From Leishmania martiniquensis (taxonomy: Eukaryota > Euglenozoa > Kinetoplastea > Trypanosomatida > Trypanosomatidae), in the NCBI RefSeq assembly GCF_017916325.1, contig NC_090159.1, forward strand, positions 807,501 through 837,500: a stretch of DNA of 30,000 nt, read 5' to 3'. The position numbers and the translations under genes are program-made. Under the pieces are notes generated by a model. The model saw only the letters and a list, made by a program, of their open reading frames with translations, ran no database searches and was not told the DNA's origin. Of this stretch, positions 9,350 to 19,267 are shown piece after piece (the stretch's first letter is position 1; each line of letters starts with the position of its first letter).

Positions 9350-9921
9350 GATTTCTGGTGCAGTATTGATTTTTTTTGAAAGGGCACACGAACTTTTCGT
9401 ACAGCACATCAGGAGCCCAACGGAGCTATTGTGTTTTCCAGTCCGGACAGGAGCCAAGGCGACTCGTCGGGGCACAAGGCATACGGTGAGGGACGCAAGA
9501 GCGCAGCATCATAGGGAAGAGCGGGGAGGGGATAGCAGCAAAAGGACGGATAAAATGTAGTGCTTTGTAAGCTTTGGGTAGACCTTACGTCAGTGTCTCT
9601 GCGCTGTTTTTCATGTAAGCAGTGTCTCTCGCCAACGCTGACCTCCTCACTGGGATGCCCAAATTTCCAGCGGCTTGGCGTCTATGCAGCGTCTGTTGCA
9701 GATGACCTCGGTGCTGCACCACTTTTCCTCCTTTCTTCTTTGGAGAACAAGAAGTAGACGCTCAGGTTTGCGAGTGCTAACTCACTGTTATCATCTGCTT
9801 ACACGAAGTAGTACGTCTGCAAAAGGCGAAAAAAAAAAAGAATCGATGGCGTTACACACGCACATGTGAGAAAAAAACAGAGGCCTAGGGGGCGCACTGA
9901 ATGATCAGCTGCAGGGCCTCA
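9350..9921. other. Short intergenic region, no gene seen
   Basis: Between the Notchless stop and the desaturase start. Around 9480-9540 the minus strand is pyrimidine-rich and may hold the splice acceptor of the desaturase. An A-run at about 9830-9839 lies near the Notchless 3' end. No other signal was recognised. Confidence 0.55.
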
Positions 9922-11490
9922 TTAATGGATCCAGATGCGCACGCGTTTGTCCTTCGATCCTGTGGCCACCTTCTGCCCATCCGGACTCCAGTCCGTCGCG
10001 TAAATCTCATCGCTATGACCTGACATGTCTTCGATAAGCTCCCTCTTCGCTATAGACCACAACTTTAAGGTGGTGTCTTTGCTGCCGGACACAAGCATGC
10101 GAGAATCGAGACTCCAGCTCACATGATACACGGCCGCCACGTGCCCGCGGAAGGTGGTTATGAACTTGCCGTCCTCGGCATTCCACAGCTTCACGCTCTT
10201 GTCCGCTGAGCACGAGGCCAGCATTGTACCGTCTGGACTGAACTGGATGTGGAACACAACCCCCTGGTGGCCTGTCATCCGCGCCACCGGTGTGACGGAG
10301 TGCTGTGGGTTCCACAAGAACATTGTATTGTCATCGGAGCAGCTGACCAGGCGCTCCGACCCGCCGAAGCGAGACACTACAGCGTCGTAGCGCTTCCGCG
10401 CGTGCGCGCACATCTCCTCGCGTGTGCTGAACTTGCGATCCTCGTGGTCGAAGGAGCCGGTGCGCGTGACGAGGTCTGTGCTAAGGGCCAAGAAATTAAC
10501 CCAATGTGCATGGCCACGTAGGACGCACCACGGCGATCCGGTGGAGGCATCCCACACTATCACAGTTCGATCCTGCGAGGAAGAGTAGATGCGGTCCTCG
10601 CCACCCCACTTGGCACACGTGACACACGACTGATGCCCAGATAGGGAGCGTACCAGTCCTGCAGCCACGCTCCACACCTTCAACGACGCATCCTTGCTCG
10701 CCGAGACGAAGCGGCTGCATTCTGGATTGCGGTGCAGCGGCTCCCATGAGACATGAGATACGTAATGGGTGTGCGCCTTGTGCTTCTTGGCCTTGAAATC
10801 GCCGTAGCCACCGTTGTGCGTCCAAGTGGCGAGAACACCGTCCTTGCTTCCACTCACCAAGTAACGCCCATCCGGAGACCACGACAGCACCTGCACCCAG
10901 CTTGTGTGCGCCTTCAGCTCCTGCACAGGAGTCAGCGTATTCATATCCCAAATGCGAATTTCATTATCGCCGCCACCTGTCGCCAACAACTGGCTGTCTG
11001 CCGAAAAAGACACCACTAGCACAGCCTCGCTGTGACCATCCAGTGTACCTGCGCAGCGCGTCACAGGGCGGACGCGAAACACGGCCTGCGGCTTGTACAT
11101 AATCTCTACTACCACTTCCTCCGGCGCAGCGAACTGGAGCTTATCAGCGTCCTGCGGGCGTACGCGTCGTCCCTCCTTCAGCATTCGCGCCACGTACTCG
11201 TCCTTCTGCTTTCTGAAAAGGATGTCCTGTACGCTACTGTTGATTTGCTCATCATCGATGAAAAAAGCGTACGGGATTGCCTTCATATCTTCATCATCCA
11301 AAAGTGATGTGAGAAGCTCATCAAGCTGCCGTGGCGTCGCAGACGCCGGAAGCAAGATTTGAGTGCCGCTTGGTGCACCGTGCGCATCCAAAAAGCGTAC
11401 CATAATCTTTGGCGCATTGTCGTTTTCATCGTCGCCCTGCAACTCCGCCCCACAAACGACGTCACGCTTCTGCTTCTTCCGCACTGGCAT
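9922..11490 (-). CDS. NLE1: Notchless homologue (NLE1/Rsa4), WD40 60S ribosome assembly factor
   Basis: The protein has 522 residues from the ATG at 11490, about the usual family length. Residues 1-27 are a charged tail with a basic KKQKR start. Residues about 28-140 form the ubiquitin-like NLE domain, ending in YKPQAVFRVRPVTRC (132-146), which is diagnostic and leads into the first WD repeat at GHSEAV. About eight WD40 repeats fill the rest, many with GH near the start and WD/LW at the end (RIWD, KVWS, IVWD, FLWN, KLWN, KLWS, RIWIH). Family role: the beta-propeller docks on pre-60S particles while the ubiquitin-like domain binds the MIDAS domain of the AAA+ mechano-enzyme Rea1/midasin, which pulls it off during nuclear maturation. 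An insertion of about 30 charged residues (SFDHEDRKFSTREE) interrupts the blades around residue 345; a similar loop is normal in this family. Confidence 0.95.
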   Translation of the reverse strand: MPVRKKQKRDVVCGAELQGDDENDNAPKIMVRFLDAHGAPSGTQILLPASATPRQLDELLTSLLDDEDMKAIPYAFFIDDEQINSSVQDILFRKQKDEYVARMLKEGRRVRPQDADKLQFAAPEEVVVEIMYKPQAVFRVRPVTRCAGTLDGHSEAVLVVSFSADSQLLATGGGDNEIRIWDMNTLTPVQELKAHTSWVQVLSWSPDGRYLVSGSKDGVLATWTHNGGYGDFKAKKHKAHTHYVSHVSWEPLHRNPECSRFVSASKDASLKVWSVAAGLVRSLSGHQSCVTCAKWGGEDRIYSSSQDRTVIVWDASTGSPWCVLRGHAHWVNFLALSTDLVTRTGSFDHEDRKFSTREEMCAHARKRYDAVVSRFGGSERLVSCSDDNTMFLWNPQHSVTPVARMTGHQGVVFHIQFSPDGTMLASCSADKSVKLWNAEDGKFITTFRGHVAAVYHVSWSLDSRMLVSGSKDTTLKLWSIAKRELIEDMSGHSDEIYATDWSPDGQKVATGSKDKRVRIWIH

Positions 11491-12150
11491 GACTTCGAAC
11501 TTTCCCCAATGGCGCCGGAGCAGTGATTACTGGAACAGATTGCGAGGCACTGAAGCAAAGTCCGGCGAGTATGGGCAATGCTTCTTTTTTCTGAAGAGGG
11601 AGCGTGAATATACGCGTCTTTTAGGAGCGAGGTGGGGGGAGAGGACCGCATGTAAATAGGGTGCGGGAGACCCATTCAAAGAAAACGAGAATGAGTCGAG
11701 GAGGAATGTATACACATATCTAAGGATGACAAGAGAAGTTCGTTGCGAACATCATGTGGGCGATCCAGGTGGAAAGAGCAAGGTTGCCGCCGGAACGCCG
11801 CCGCCATGCAGAAGCTACGCGACGGCAACAGCGGCAAGGGCAGTGCTTTAAGCGGCAACACACAAAAAAATCGGATGACCTTTGCTTTTTTCTTGTTGCT
11901 GCTCCATATCACCACTGCAATGTAAAGAGGCGCACGGCGCGCACCGTGTCTCACTCCCTGCATCTGTTCTTTTCCCTTTCCCTCAATCCCGCAGTGATTT
12001 CACAGACACTAGAGTGACGATCAGCCGCTCGCAACATGAAGATGCAAGCATACTCTCTCATACACACACACATATACCCAACGCCACTTGACTTCTCATA
12101 CTTCTCCCCCCCCAGCATCGTTGCACACGTGGGGAGTAGCGGCAAAAACT
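11491..12150. other. Intergenic region, no gene seen
   Basis: Between the DHHC protein stop and the Notchless start. It contains a short CA-repeat near 12060-12073. The minus strand has T/C-rich stretches near 11581-11592 that may include the Notchless acceptor. Open frames are short and featureless. Confidence 0.55.
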
Positions 12151-12987
12151 TCAGGAAAAGCAGAGCCGGTGTACGGATCGCATCAACGGCTCTCTATCAC
12201 GCTGCCTACTGCGCAGGAATTCTCTTGTCGTCCAGCCACGCCGCAATAATAGTATCTGGAACGCCAGGAGGCCGGCCAAATACACATCAAACCCAATTGC
12301 TAAGACGGCGCCAATGTGCGTTATGACGTCGCTATGCATCATTGCCCAGAGGGCGTAATTGTACAACAGGTAGCTAAGGTTTGCCACACCGGCTACAAGG
12401 CAGCACACAAACAAGCGCCTGTTACGCTCGCCAACGCAATTGCCGATAAAGTAGCAGTGGTGGTCCATCTGGTGCACGTACGTACCACACCGTCGGCAGT
12501 AAAAAGTCGCGTCATCCTCTTCCGCGCCGGCACCGCAGGTCGTCACCTGTGGGACACTAAAAACGCACGACGCGTAGAAGAATGCGAAGACCCCAAAGAG
12601 AACCAGATAAGCGGCGTCTGAGGTGCAGCACTGCAGCAGTAGTGACCACTGCACACCTCGTAGATACGGCAGGTGGCCAGCCAGGTCCCAAGCAAAAAAG
12701 AGCGCGTTGCAGGCGCGAGGATCAGAATTTCCGCCTGTCTTTGTTCGAGCTACGAACATGACGGCATAATACTGCCACGCAAAGGAGAGAGTAACGACCG
12801 CGATGTGTGCCCTGCCAAGGATGCGCGACCAGCTGTGCACCGACCGAGACGCATGCTGAGCCCTACACAGGGCTTCGCTCACAAAGCACTTGCCGAGAAC
12901 AAAGTTGGCGAGCAGCAACGCCGCCGGCAAGAATAGTGCTGCATAGACCGCTCCCCAAGACGTGAGTGCTTCCTCCCATGTTGTCAT
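12151..12987 (-). CDS. Divergent DHHC-type palmitoyltransferase
   Basis: The protein has 278 residues from the ATG at 12987. The core YCRRCGTYVHQMDHHCYFIGNC lies at residues 163-184, with the catalytic Cys at 178, followed by VGERNRRLF. Hydrophobic segments at about residues 12-34, 60-80, 124-146, 193-219 and 223-248 give several membrane spans, with the cysteine-rich domain in a cytosolic loop between pairs of spans. A TTRE sequence (253-256) matches the TTxE motif usually found after the last span. Family role: S-acylates cytosolic cysteines of membrane-associated proteins at the ER, Golgi or flagellar/plasma membrane. Odd points: the upstream CxxC and HC zinc ligands of a standard DHHC domain are missing, and the usual DHHCPW reads DHHCYF. 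The family assignment is firm; substrate and location cannot be told. Confidence 0.9.
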   Translation of the reverse strand: MTTWEEALTSWGAVYAALFLPAALLLANFVLGKCFVSEALCRAQHASRSVHSWSRILGRAHIAVVTLSFAWQYYAVMFVARTKTGGNSDPRACNALFFAWDLAGHLPYLRGVQWSLLLQCCTSDAAYLVLFGVFAFFYASCVFSVPQVTTCGAGAEEDDATFYCRRCGTYVHQMDHHCYFIGNCVGERNRRLFVCCLVAGVANLSYLLYNYALWAMMHSDVITHIGAVLAIGFDVYLAGLLAFQILLLRRGWTTREFLRSRQRDREPLMRSVHRLCFS

Positions 12988-13906
12988 TGTCGAACGCTCT
13001 TTCAGTGCGCCTGAGAGCCCTCACACTTGATTGTCAAACTAGGACCGCAGCCCTATCCCGCATTCTCCGGCTCTCTCCCCGGCTTCCCCTTTTCCTTCGC
13101 CTTTGCGCTCGTTGGCACAATGGGAAAGCCCCCGACCCGCGAAAAAAAAATTCGAAGAAGCAAGGGAAAGAGAGAGAAGATCAGGCCTCGCCACTTTGAC
13201 GATCGTCGGAAGGGGAGGGAAGGGGGGGCAATGCTGAGCGCGGAAGTACATCTCCAAGCGATGCGACTGCACGCCAACAGCATCGTCAGCTCTGTCGGCT
13301 TGTGCCACATATGGCTTCCACTAACGCACAGCACCCATGCTACGCGCCACGCCCTGTCCTTTAGGTCTACTCCTTTGTTATTCAATTTCTTCTCCCAGTA
13401 CCTCTGCTCTTTCAGTTTTGGGCAGTGGAGAGCTTGCTCTGCCACTCATTGCCGAATGAAAAATCAGTGTTCAATGCAGCGAAGCTGTTACAATGTGGTG
13501 CTGATGGTCATAGGGAGCGATACAACAAGTAATGCACCAGCGGTGTGTGTGTGTCGAGGAGGAGGGGCAACAGGCGAAGCTAAACACGAGGTTACCATAG
13601 GCCTCCGCATCCCCTCCTCACTGTTTACTCCACCCACCGCATGCAGGCAACAGGCGGCGGCCATGCATATCTTCGTGCGCCAGAATATTCAGCAATGAAA
13701 CTAAACCACTCTGGGGTAATAATTCTTGAGCAGGAGAAATTGGAGAAGTGGGCGGCCCTCTGCAAAAGAAGGAGTATGCGACCGGCCGGGTGGGGTGCTG
13801 TCAACACCGCTGCGCGGACAAGAGGAGCTGATCGTGCATCACTGGCACATAAGAGAGACACTGCAAGCGGCAGCAACGCTGAAAAGGGGTCGGTGAGATT
13901 CCCTCA
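12988..13906. other. Intergenic region, no gene seen
   Basis: Between the XPD stop and the DHHC protein start. A plus-strand frame of 223 codons (13027-13698) exists but is antisense to the transcription unit and has a biased, domainless translation. On the minus strand an AG shortly upstream of 12987 (in CTCTCAG) is a weak acceptor candidate. Nothing else was recognised. Confidence 0.55.
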
Positions 13907-16345
13907 CTACTTCTCGTCCTCCCGCTGGCGCTTTCGACTACCGCTCCCTGGCTCGCGTACTGCGGCGATGCCGCCCTCCTCTTCGTCCTCCATCTGTGAG
14001 CTCGTAACAATCCTTGGATCCTCAGTCATTAGAGTTTCAGAGGCACATGCGAATTTCGCAGAAGATGGACTTAGCCTACCCATCTTCCAGAGAGTCTCCT
14101 TTGAGAGCAGGGTGGTGCCAAGGTCCCTCTCGTGCTCCCACGGCTGCGCCATCTCCTTGAAGAAACCACGAGCAACGGTGACAGCTGCATCAACGCTTAG
14201 GTTCGTATTATTTTTGAGGCACTGAACGATCCAGCGTGGTATCTTCTTGCACTTGTCGCTGAGTGCGAACCGCTTGTCGACTAGAAGCATCATCCCGTAA
14301 TCTGTCTTGTTCCGCAGCACCCGTCCTATGCACTGCGACGCCTGACGCATCGCGTCGAAATTGCGAAACTCGCTTTCCGATATGCCCAGGCACACCTCCA
14401 TCCAGTGCATCCGCTGTCGCAGAGGCTCATCGTTTGGAGGCAGAAAGGGCACGCCGAACATAACCACAGCGCGACCGTAATGGCGATCAAAATCGATTCC
14501 TTCCGCTATCTTCCCGCGCGCAATCGACATGAACATAGCACCGCGGCCAATGTCGCATGCTCGACGGTAGTTGGCAAGTGCCACCGACGTCTCCTCCACA
14601 CCCTGAGTCTCCACAAAGATGAGCTTGTGTTTCGCCAGCTTTTGTAGAAACCCGGAGCTGTGCCAAGCAAGTAACACCTCGCCCATATACTGGTACCCCG
14701 TGAAGAAGCACACCATTCCGTCAGGGACCGTCCTTGCGAGCTCAAGCAGCAGGCTCTCGTAAGCGGCCGTGACGAGCGCCTGGGCGGCCGGGTCCGTACG
14801 CACCTTGAAGCTGCTTGTAATCTCCTCAGCAGTGATGCTCACGCTCTCCGAACTGCGAGTGACAATGACCGGTGCGATACACTTACGTGATAGGGTCATC
14901 TGAAATGACTTCGAGATGGCCGGGGCAAATCCCAGGATTTTGGGATAAATATCCATGGGCGACAAAGTGCCAGAGGTGAGGATGACGCTGCGGTAACGGC
15001 CGAAAGTGTCCCGCAGCGCAAGAGAGGCGTCCACGCAGACAGTGCGGATCACTGGATCTGGAATCTGTGGCCGCGACGGGTCGAAGGCTTCGCACACCAC
15101 CACGAACCCCGGCTTCTCGTACCGATCATCCTTGTAGTAGACGGACAGCAATGTATACATCTGTGCGATAAGTGCCACGGGGCGGTACTTGCCGGCATTG
15201 GTGACTTGCAGCGTGGTTAGCAATACCTTCAGCCGCTCAGACAAGTAGCGGAAGTGGCTGATCTCCAGTGCGCACTCCTCCTTCACCTTCGTCAGAAACG
15301 TCAGCGGGTCAGCCACGTAGGTACGAGTGATGCGTGCCACAATACGATGCGTAAAGTCCACAAGGCGCTGCATGAAGCTCAGAAAGTGGCTGGCTTGTCG
15401 CAGTGACGCAGGAATAGCGCTTTCAGCTACGTTTGCTGGTATTACCGGTGCCTCCACCAAGGCCCGCTCTTCCGGGGCACGCGCCATCTCAGCCATTGCC
15501 AGTCCGTTCAGGAGGCGATCGTATTCCTCCTGCAGCTGCTGCCGGTTCGTCGACTTCAAGTGGTCCAGCTCCTTGCTCAAGTCCTTCATGTTCTGTTTTG
15601 CGTCGAGGGCGTCTTTCTTCGTAAGGATCAGGGACATGGCCTCAATGCACACATCGTCGACATTATGGCCTTCGTCCATCACCACAATCGTGTTCTCATT
15701 GAGGAACCCCTTGGTCACCTCTGAGACGACGGGATCAACCATGTACAGATACGAGTGCACAATGATGTCGACGACGGGCAGGGCCTTGCGCACCAGGTAG
15801 TAGGGGCACACGTGGTGCTGCTCACCAAAGTCTTTCAAGTCGTCGAGCGAGTACACCCCTGGGGGCAGCTCGAGGGGTGTCTGCATCAGCCTGTCATAGT
15901 ACCCGCACCGCCCTTCCTGCTGCCACGGAGCCGTGATGGAGCGACAGCCGGCGTCCACCTCGTCCGGCTGCATAAGCGATGCGACACTAGGTTCGATGCA
16001 CAGGTTCTTCTTGGCTGTCAGGCACAGGCCCCGAAGAGGTCGAAGCTGCTCGCCCTCCGCCTCCCAGTGCTTAAGCAGCTTTCGCATTTCGCCCATCGTC
16101 TTCACCATCTCCTCCACCGTTCGGGTGCAGTACACCACTTTCCGCTTCTCGTCGGCGTGGTGATGCAGGTATGCGACCAAGATCGACAGCAGTGAGATCG
16201 TCTTACCGGTTCCCGATGGCATTTCGAGCACCATGTGTCCACCTTTGTCAAGGCCTCGTTTCAGCTCCGTTATGTAGTCTAGCTGCTCGGGATAGATGTA
16301 CTCGTACGGGAACACCACAAGCACATCCTCAACGTAAAGCTTCAT
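13907..16345 (-). CDS. XPD: XPD/ERCC2 (Rad3) DNA helicase, TFIIH subunit
   Basis: The protein has 812 residues from the ATG at 16345 (MKLYVEDVLVVFPYEYIYPEQ); the five upstream codons start only at a GTG. Walker A MPSGTGKT lies at 42-49. Four cysteines positioned like the iron-sulphur ligands of XPD are at 116, 134, 147 and 180 (NLC, GC, RC, HVCPY). The DEAH box reads DEGH at 224-227. The Arch region follows. Late motifs include LTSGTLSP, a GKIAEGIDFD block and QCIGRVLRNKTDYG (motif VI). The C-terminal 60 residues are less conserved and end in a basic RKRQRED stretch that could be a nuclear signal. Family role: 5'-3' helicase of TFIIH, opening DNA in nucleotide excision repair and supporting transcription initiation. 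Trypanosomatid TFIIH serves spliced-leader RNA transcription. The length slightly exceeds human XPD (760), through the C-terminal tail. Confidence 0.96.
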   Translation of the reverse strand: MKLYVEDVLVVFPYEYIYPEQLDYITELKRGLDKGGHMVLEMPSGTGKTISLLSILVAYLHHHADEKRKVVYCTRTVEEMVKTMGEMRKLLKHWEAEGEQLRPLRGLCLTAKKNLCIEPSVASLMQPDEVDAGCRSITAPWQQEGRCGYYDRLMQTPLELPPGVYSLDDLKDFGEQHHVCPYYLVRKALPVVDIIVHSYLYMVDPVVSEVTKGFLNENTIVVMDEGHNVDDVCIEAMSLILTKKDALDAKQNMKDLSKELDHLKSTNRQQLQEEYDRLLNGLAMAEMARAPEERALVEAPVIPANVAESAIPASLRQASHFLSFMQRLVDFTHRIVARITRTYVADPLTFLTKVKEECALEISHFRYLSERLKVLLTTLQVTNAGKYRPVALIAQMYTLLSVYYKDDRYEKPGFVVVCEAFDPSRPQIPDPVIRTVCVDASLALRDTFGRYRSVILTSGTLSPMDIYPKILGFAPAISKSFQMTLSRKCIAPVIVTRSSESVSITAEEITSSFKVRTDPAAQALVTAAYESLLLELARTVPDGMVCFFTGYQYMGEVLLAWHSSGFLQKLAKHKLIFVETQGVEETSVALANYRRACDIGRGAMFMSIARGKIAEGIDFDRHYGRAVVMFGVPFLPPNDEPLRQRMHWMEVCLGISESEFRNFDAMRQASQCIGRVLRNKTDYGMMLLVDKRFALSDKCKKIPRWIVQCLKNNTNLSVDAAVTVARGFFKEMAQPWEHERDLGTTLLSKETLWKMGRLSPSSAKFACASETLMTEDPRIVTSSQMEDEEEGGIAAVREPGSGSRKRQREDEK

Positions 16346-17032
16346 GACTGCAACCCACACAAGAAAATCAGATGTGCTTCACGGCCGATCTGACCACGAT
16401 GCTGCCGCCTTGATATGGTGACCTCGTCCCTTGGCCCCGCTAAGAACGTGAGATGCAGATGTATCCCTGATGGAAAAAGCATCGGAGTTCAGTGATGTGA
16501 TGTGAAGGAGAAGTGCCACGGAAAGGATCAAGGAAGAGCACCCGCTACGAGGGGGCAAGGCACGGGCAAGGTGGCGTGGGGAAATGAGCAAGGAAAGCGA
16601 CAGCCGGCCACTTTAGAGAAGCGCTCTCTTTCGAGGGCAATCGCAGCTCCCATCTGGGGTGCATTTTTGTGGATTTGTGTGGGACAGGACGGAGTGACGG
16701 TCGCGCAGATGAGAATGCGCTGTAGTTACTGCTGTTAGAGACAGCCTCATCCTGCAAACGCTACCGGCCAGCTATACAATGACAGCACTAGTAGTAGCCC
16801 CCCGCCCCCAATTCTCTCTTCAGTAGCGGCACTTGACGCAATGACACACGACTTCCTGTGCTCACGACTCCTGGTCCTCTGCCTCTCGGCGACAGCGAGC
16901 CCTTTCCTGTTCCTCATGCGAGTCAATACAAGCAGTATTAGAGATCGCGCAATCAAGACACAATAAGGAAAATAGCACAGAGAGAAAAATATCACATTTG
17001 AGGCTTCCTGCTAACTGCCTGACTGCACCCAC
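16346..17032. other. Intergenic region, no gene seen
   Basis: Between the cullin stop and the XPD start. It holds short open frames only, with biased composition. The possible acceptor next to 16345 is the only signal I can name. Confidence 0.55.
16348..16349 (-). promoter_or_regulatory. Possible spliced-leader acceptor AG of XPD
   Basis: On the minus strand a T-rich stretch and GTTGCAG end two bases before the ATG at 16345. If used, the gene-derived 5' UTR would be only two bases long. Acceptors further upstream are possible. Confidence 0.35.
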
Positions 17033-19267
17033 TCAGGCGATGTAATGGTAGACGCCCTTGTTACGAGGGTCTCGGCTAATGTATTCACGCCGGATCAGCT
17101 CCTCTATGCGTTGCTTGATTAGCTTGACATCTGGCGAAAATCGTGAGCTGAGCTGCTGCTGGCACTTGAGAACTAGCTCCGCGTGGTCAAGGGAGCGGCG
17201 CCCTTTCATAATGCGCACTAGCGCTCCGTCAATGGCCGGCTTTCTGTCCTCTTCTATTTGCCTTGATATGTGCTCGCTTTCGCCAACGCTCACGCGCGCA
17301 AGTGACGGAGGAATCCGCATCCGCCGCGCTCTGCACACAAACTCGTCGTTGACTGTAATCTCATCATCCGCCTGCAGCATTGCCTTTCCAGATCTCCGCG
17401 TGAGGACGCGACTTCGAATAAGGGGCGGCAGGTAACGCTGCAGTGAGGCGAACGTAACATGACAGCGATCTTCAATCTGCTGGGGGGTGTACACTGGTGA
17501 TGAATTGAATCTCAGCAGAATTAGGGCTTGCACGCCACATACAAAAAATAGCTGAGTGCCTTTTTTGAAAGAGCCCTGTAGCTCTCCACTGCTGCACTCG
17601 TGCGACCATGTCAAAACGCGACCTGACTTCCCGGCTAGGTAATCTTCGCGCAGCGGCTCCAAGAGGCACTGCAAAAACGACGGGACCGCGATGTTGGGCT
17701 CGTTAGAGAGTCGACATGGCCAGATCCCTTTCTTGGCAACGAGCAGCTCGACCTCGAACGACATCTGTAAGTTCTTCCTCGCCAGCACCTCCGCTGCACG
17801 AAAACTGTTAGACGCCTCCCAGTCGTGCAGCATGCTTTCCAAGCACGCGGTGCTGGTCGGTCCACATCGCTGCCGAATGCGCTGGATGAGCGCGCGTTCA
17901 TTCGCCTCGTTGAATTTCTTCACAGGAAAGAGAATGCGGTCGGCCATGTGCTCCCGAGACGTTGCAATGAAGCGATCGCGCTCAGTCACATAGGCTAAAG
18001 TGGCTACAATACGATCCATCTCTGCAATCCCGGGTCCCGCCTCCTGCTGGAAGAGATGGTTCACGTAGTGAGAGAGCCACTCACAGAACGGTACGATGCG
18101 GCTCTCGCCACCGCCACCGGAGCTCGTGACAGCTACACCATGATTATAGCATGCCTCAAGTCCCTCACGAACAGCCTTAGAGAGGGTGAAGTCGAGCTGG
18201 AAACAGCGCGACAGCAGCTGCGGGAAGACCTCCTGCAAGTGCATCATGCCCGTAGTGTAGGCCACCACGTCAACAGAGGCTTCTTCACCTTTGAACTTCT
18301 CGCACAGTTCGAGACCTTCAGCCTCAATTTGCTTCTTAATTAGGCCTGCAAGAAGTTCAACTCCAGATTCTCGCCTAGAGAAAAAGCTGTTGCACATCTG
18401 TAGCTGGGACTCGTCGCGGCTTCGCAGCATCTCTAGAACCCCCGCAGGCGAGTCGACTAGCTTGCGCCGTGTGACGGGGGAGTCGACCAGCGTGGCCTCA
18501 ACGCACGTCATGATGCGTTCTTCATCCTGCGTGGGGAAATAACGACGGCAGATGCTCCGCTCATCTGTGAGAGCCTCGTGAACGGAGCGGAGAAACACCG
18601 CCGCGTCGGCTACAGCGTCCCACTCCTGCAAAAACCGTTCGTAATCCTTCTTCGTCTTCTCCAAGTATGGCTCCAGAAAGGCAGTGACATAAATTGACTG
18701 CGTGTCTTCGATATTCATGGACGAAAAAAGGCCGATGGCTGTCGCAATCTGCTTTGCATTAGTGCTCACGACACGGCCCGCCCTCTCCTTTAGAAGTAGC
18801 TTCTGGGTAATAGAGCTCACAACTTCAGCATTTTTCTTGAAGATTTGCTCCAAAAAGATGCTCAGGCCTACCTGCTGCAGCGACGGCTTTGAATGGTACA
18901 CAATGTAATACCGCGACAGATACCCAAACGTCCGCATGTTCCATTTCATCAGGATTTTGTACTGGTCCCACACGTCCAAAATTTTCTGAAACAGTTCCTG
19001 CTCAGAGTCGGCAGAAAGGTCGCGATACCGCCACAGGTAGGTAGTTAGCATTTCGTTGTACTCCATGTAAAGGAGCTCGCCCGCGTCATAGCCGGGGTAC
19101 TCCGCCGCCTTCGACGTATTCCGTGTGGCTGCAGTGTAGACAGTGTTATAGTGATTCATGCGTCTCTCAAACGTGTTGTATCCTTTGAAGTCGCTACTCG
19201 CCAGGTCGGCAAGTGCCTCAAAGTCTGCCTTCATCTTGCGCAGCGCCTGTCGATCCTCTTCGAGCAT
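17033..19267 (-). CDS. Cullin (CUL1-like), scaffold of a ubiquitin ligase
   Basis: The protein has 744 residues from the ATG at 19267; the frame extends eight codons upstream only from a TTG. The N-terminal half consists of helical cullin repeats, including LWRYRDLS and YLSRYYI(V)YH, which resembles the canonical YL.RYYI segment of the first repeats. The C-terminal half has the cullin-homology region: WSHECSSGELQGSF, then FFVCGVQALILLRFN, which matches the TYQMAVLLLFN strand of other cullins. The winged-helix tail carries the neddylation motif VRIMKGRR with acceptor Lys688, then LSSRFSPDVKLIKQRIEELIRREYI and the terminal YHYIA (family YxYLA). Family role: binds an adaptor and substrate receptor at the N-terminus and the RING protein Rbx1 at the C-terminus, and is activated by Nedd8. 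The subfamily (CUL1 versus another) is inferred from similarity of the tail and is less sure. Confidence 0.94.
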   Translation of the reverse strand: MLEEDRQALRKMKADFEALADLASSDFKGYNTFERRMNHYNTVYTAATRNTSKAAEYPGYDAGELLYMEYNEMLTTYLWRYRDLSADSEQELFQKILDVWDQYKILMKWNMRTFGYLSRYYIVYHSKPSLQQVGLSIFLEQIFKKNAEVVSSITQKLLLKERAGRVVSTNAKQIATAIGLFSSMNIEDTQSIYVTAFLEPYLEKTKKDYERFLQEWDAVADAAVFLRSVHEALTDERSICRRYFPTQDEERIMTCVEATLVDSPVTRRKLVDSPAGVLEMLRSRDESQLQMCNSFFSRRESGVELLAGLIKKQIEAEGLELCEKFKGEEASVDVVAYTTGMMHLQEVFPQLLSRCFQLDFTLSKAVREGLEACYNHGVAVTSSGGGGESRIVPFCEWLSHYVNHLFQQEAGPGIAEMDRIVATLAYVTERDRFIATSREHMADRILFPVKKFNEANERALIQRIRQRCGPTSTACLESMLHDWEASNSFRAAEVLARKNLQMSFEVELLVAKKGIWPCRLSNEPNIAVPSFLQCLLEPLREDYLAGKSGRVLTWSHECSSGELQGSFKKGTQLFFVCGVQALILLRFNSSPVYTPQQIEDRCHVTFASLQRYLPPLIRSRVLTRRSGKAMLQADDEITVNDEFVCRARRMRIPPSLARVSVGESEHISRQIEEDRKPAIDGALVRIMKGRRSLDHAELVLKCQQQLSSRFSPDVKLIKQRIEELIRREYISRDPRNKGVYHYIA

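Noticed and set aside
13027..13698. Plus-strand open frame of 223 codons
   Set aside because: It is antisense to the polycistronic unit, lies in the gap between two minus-strand genes, and its translation is compositionally biased with no domain.
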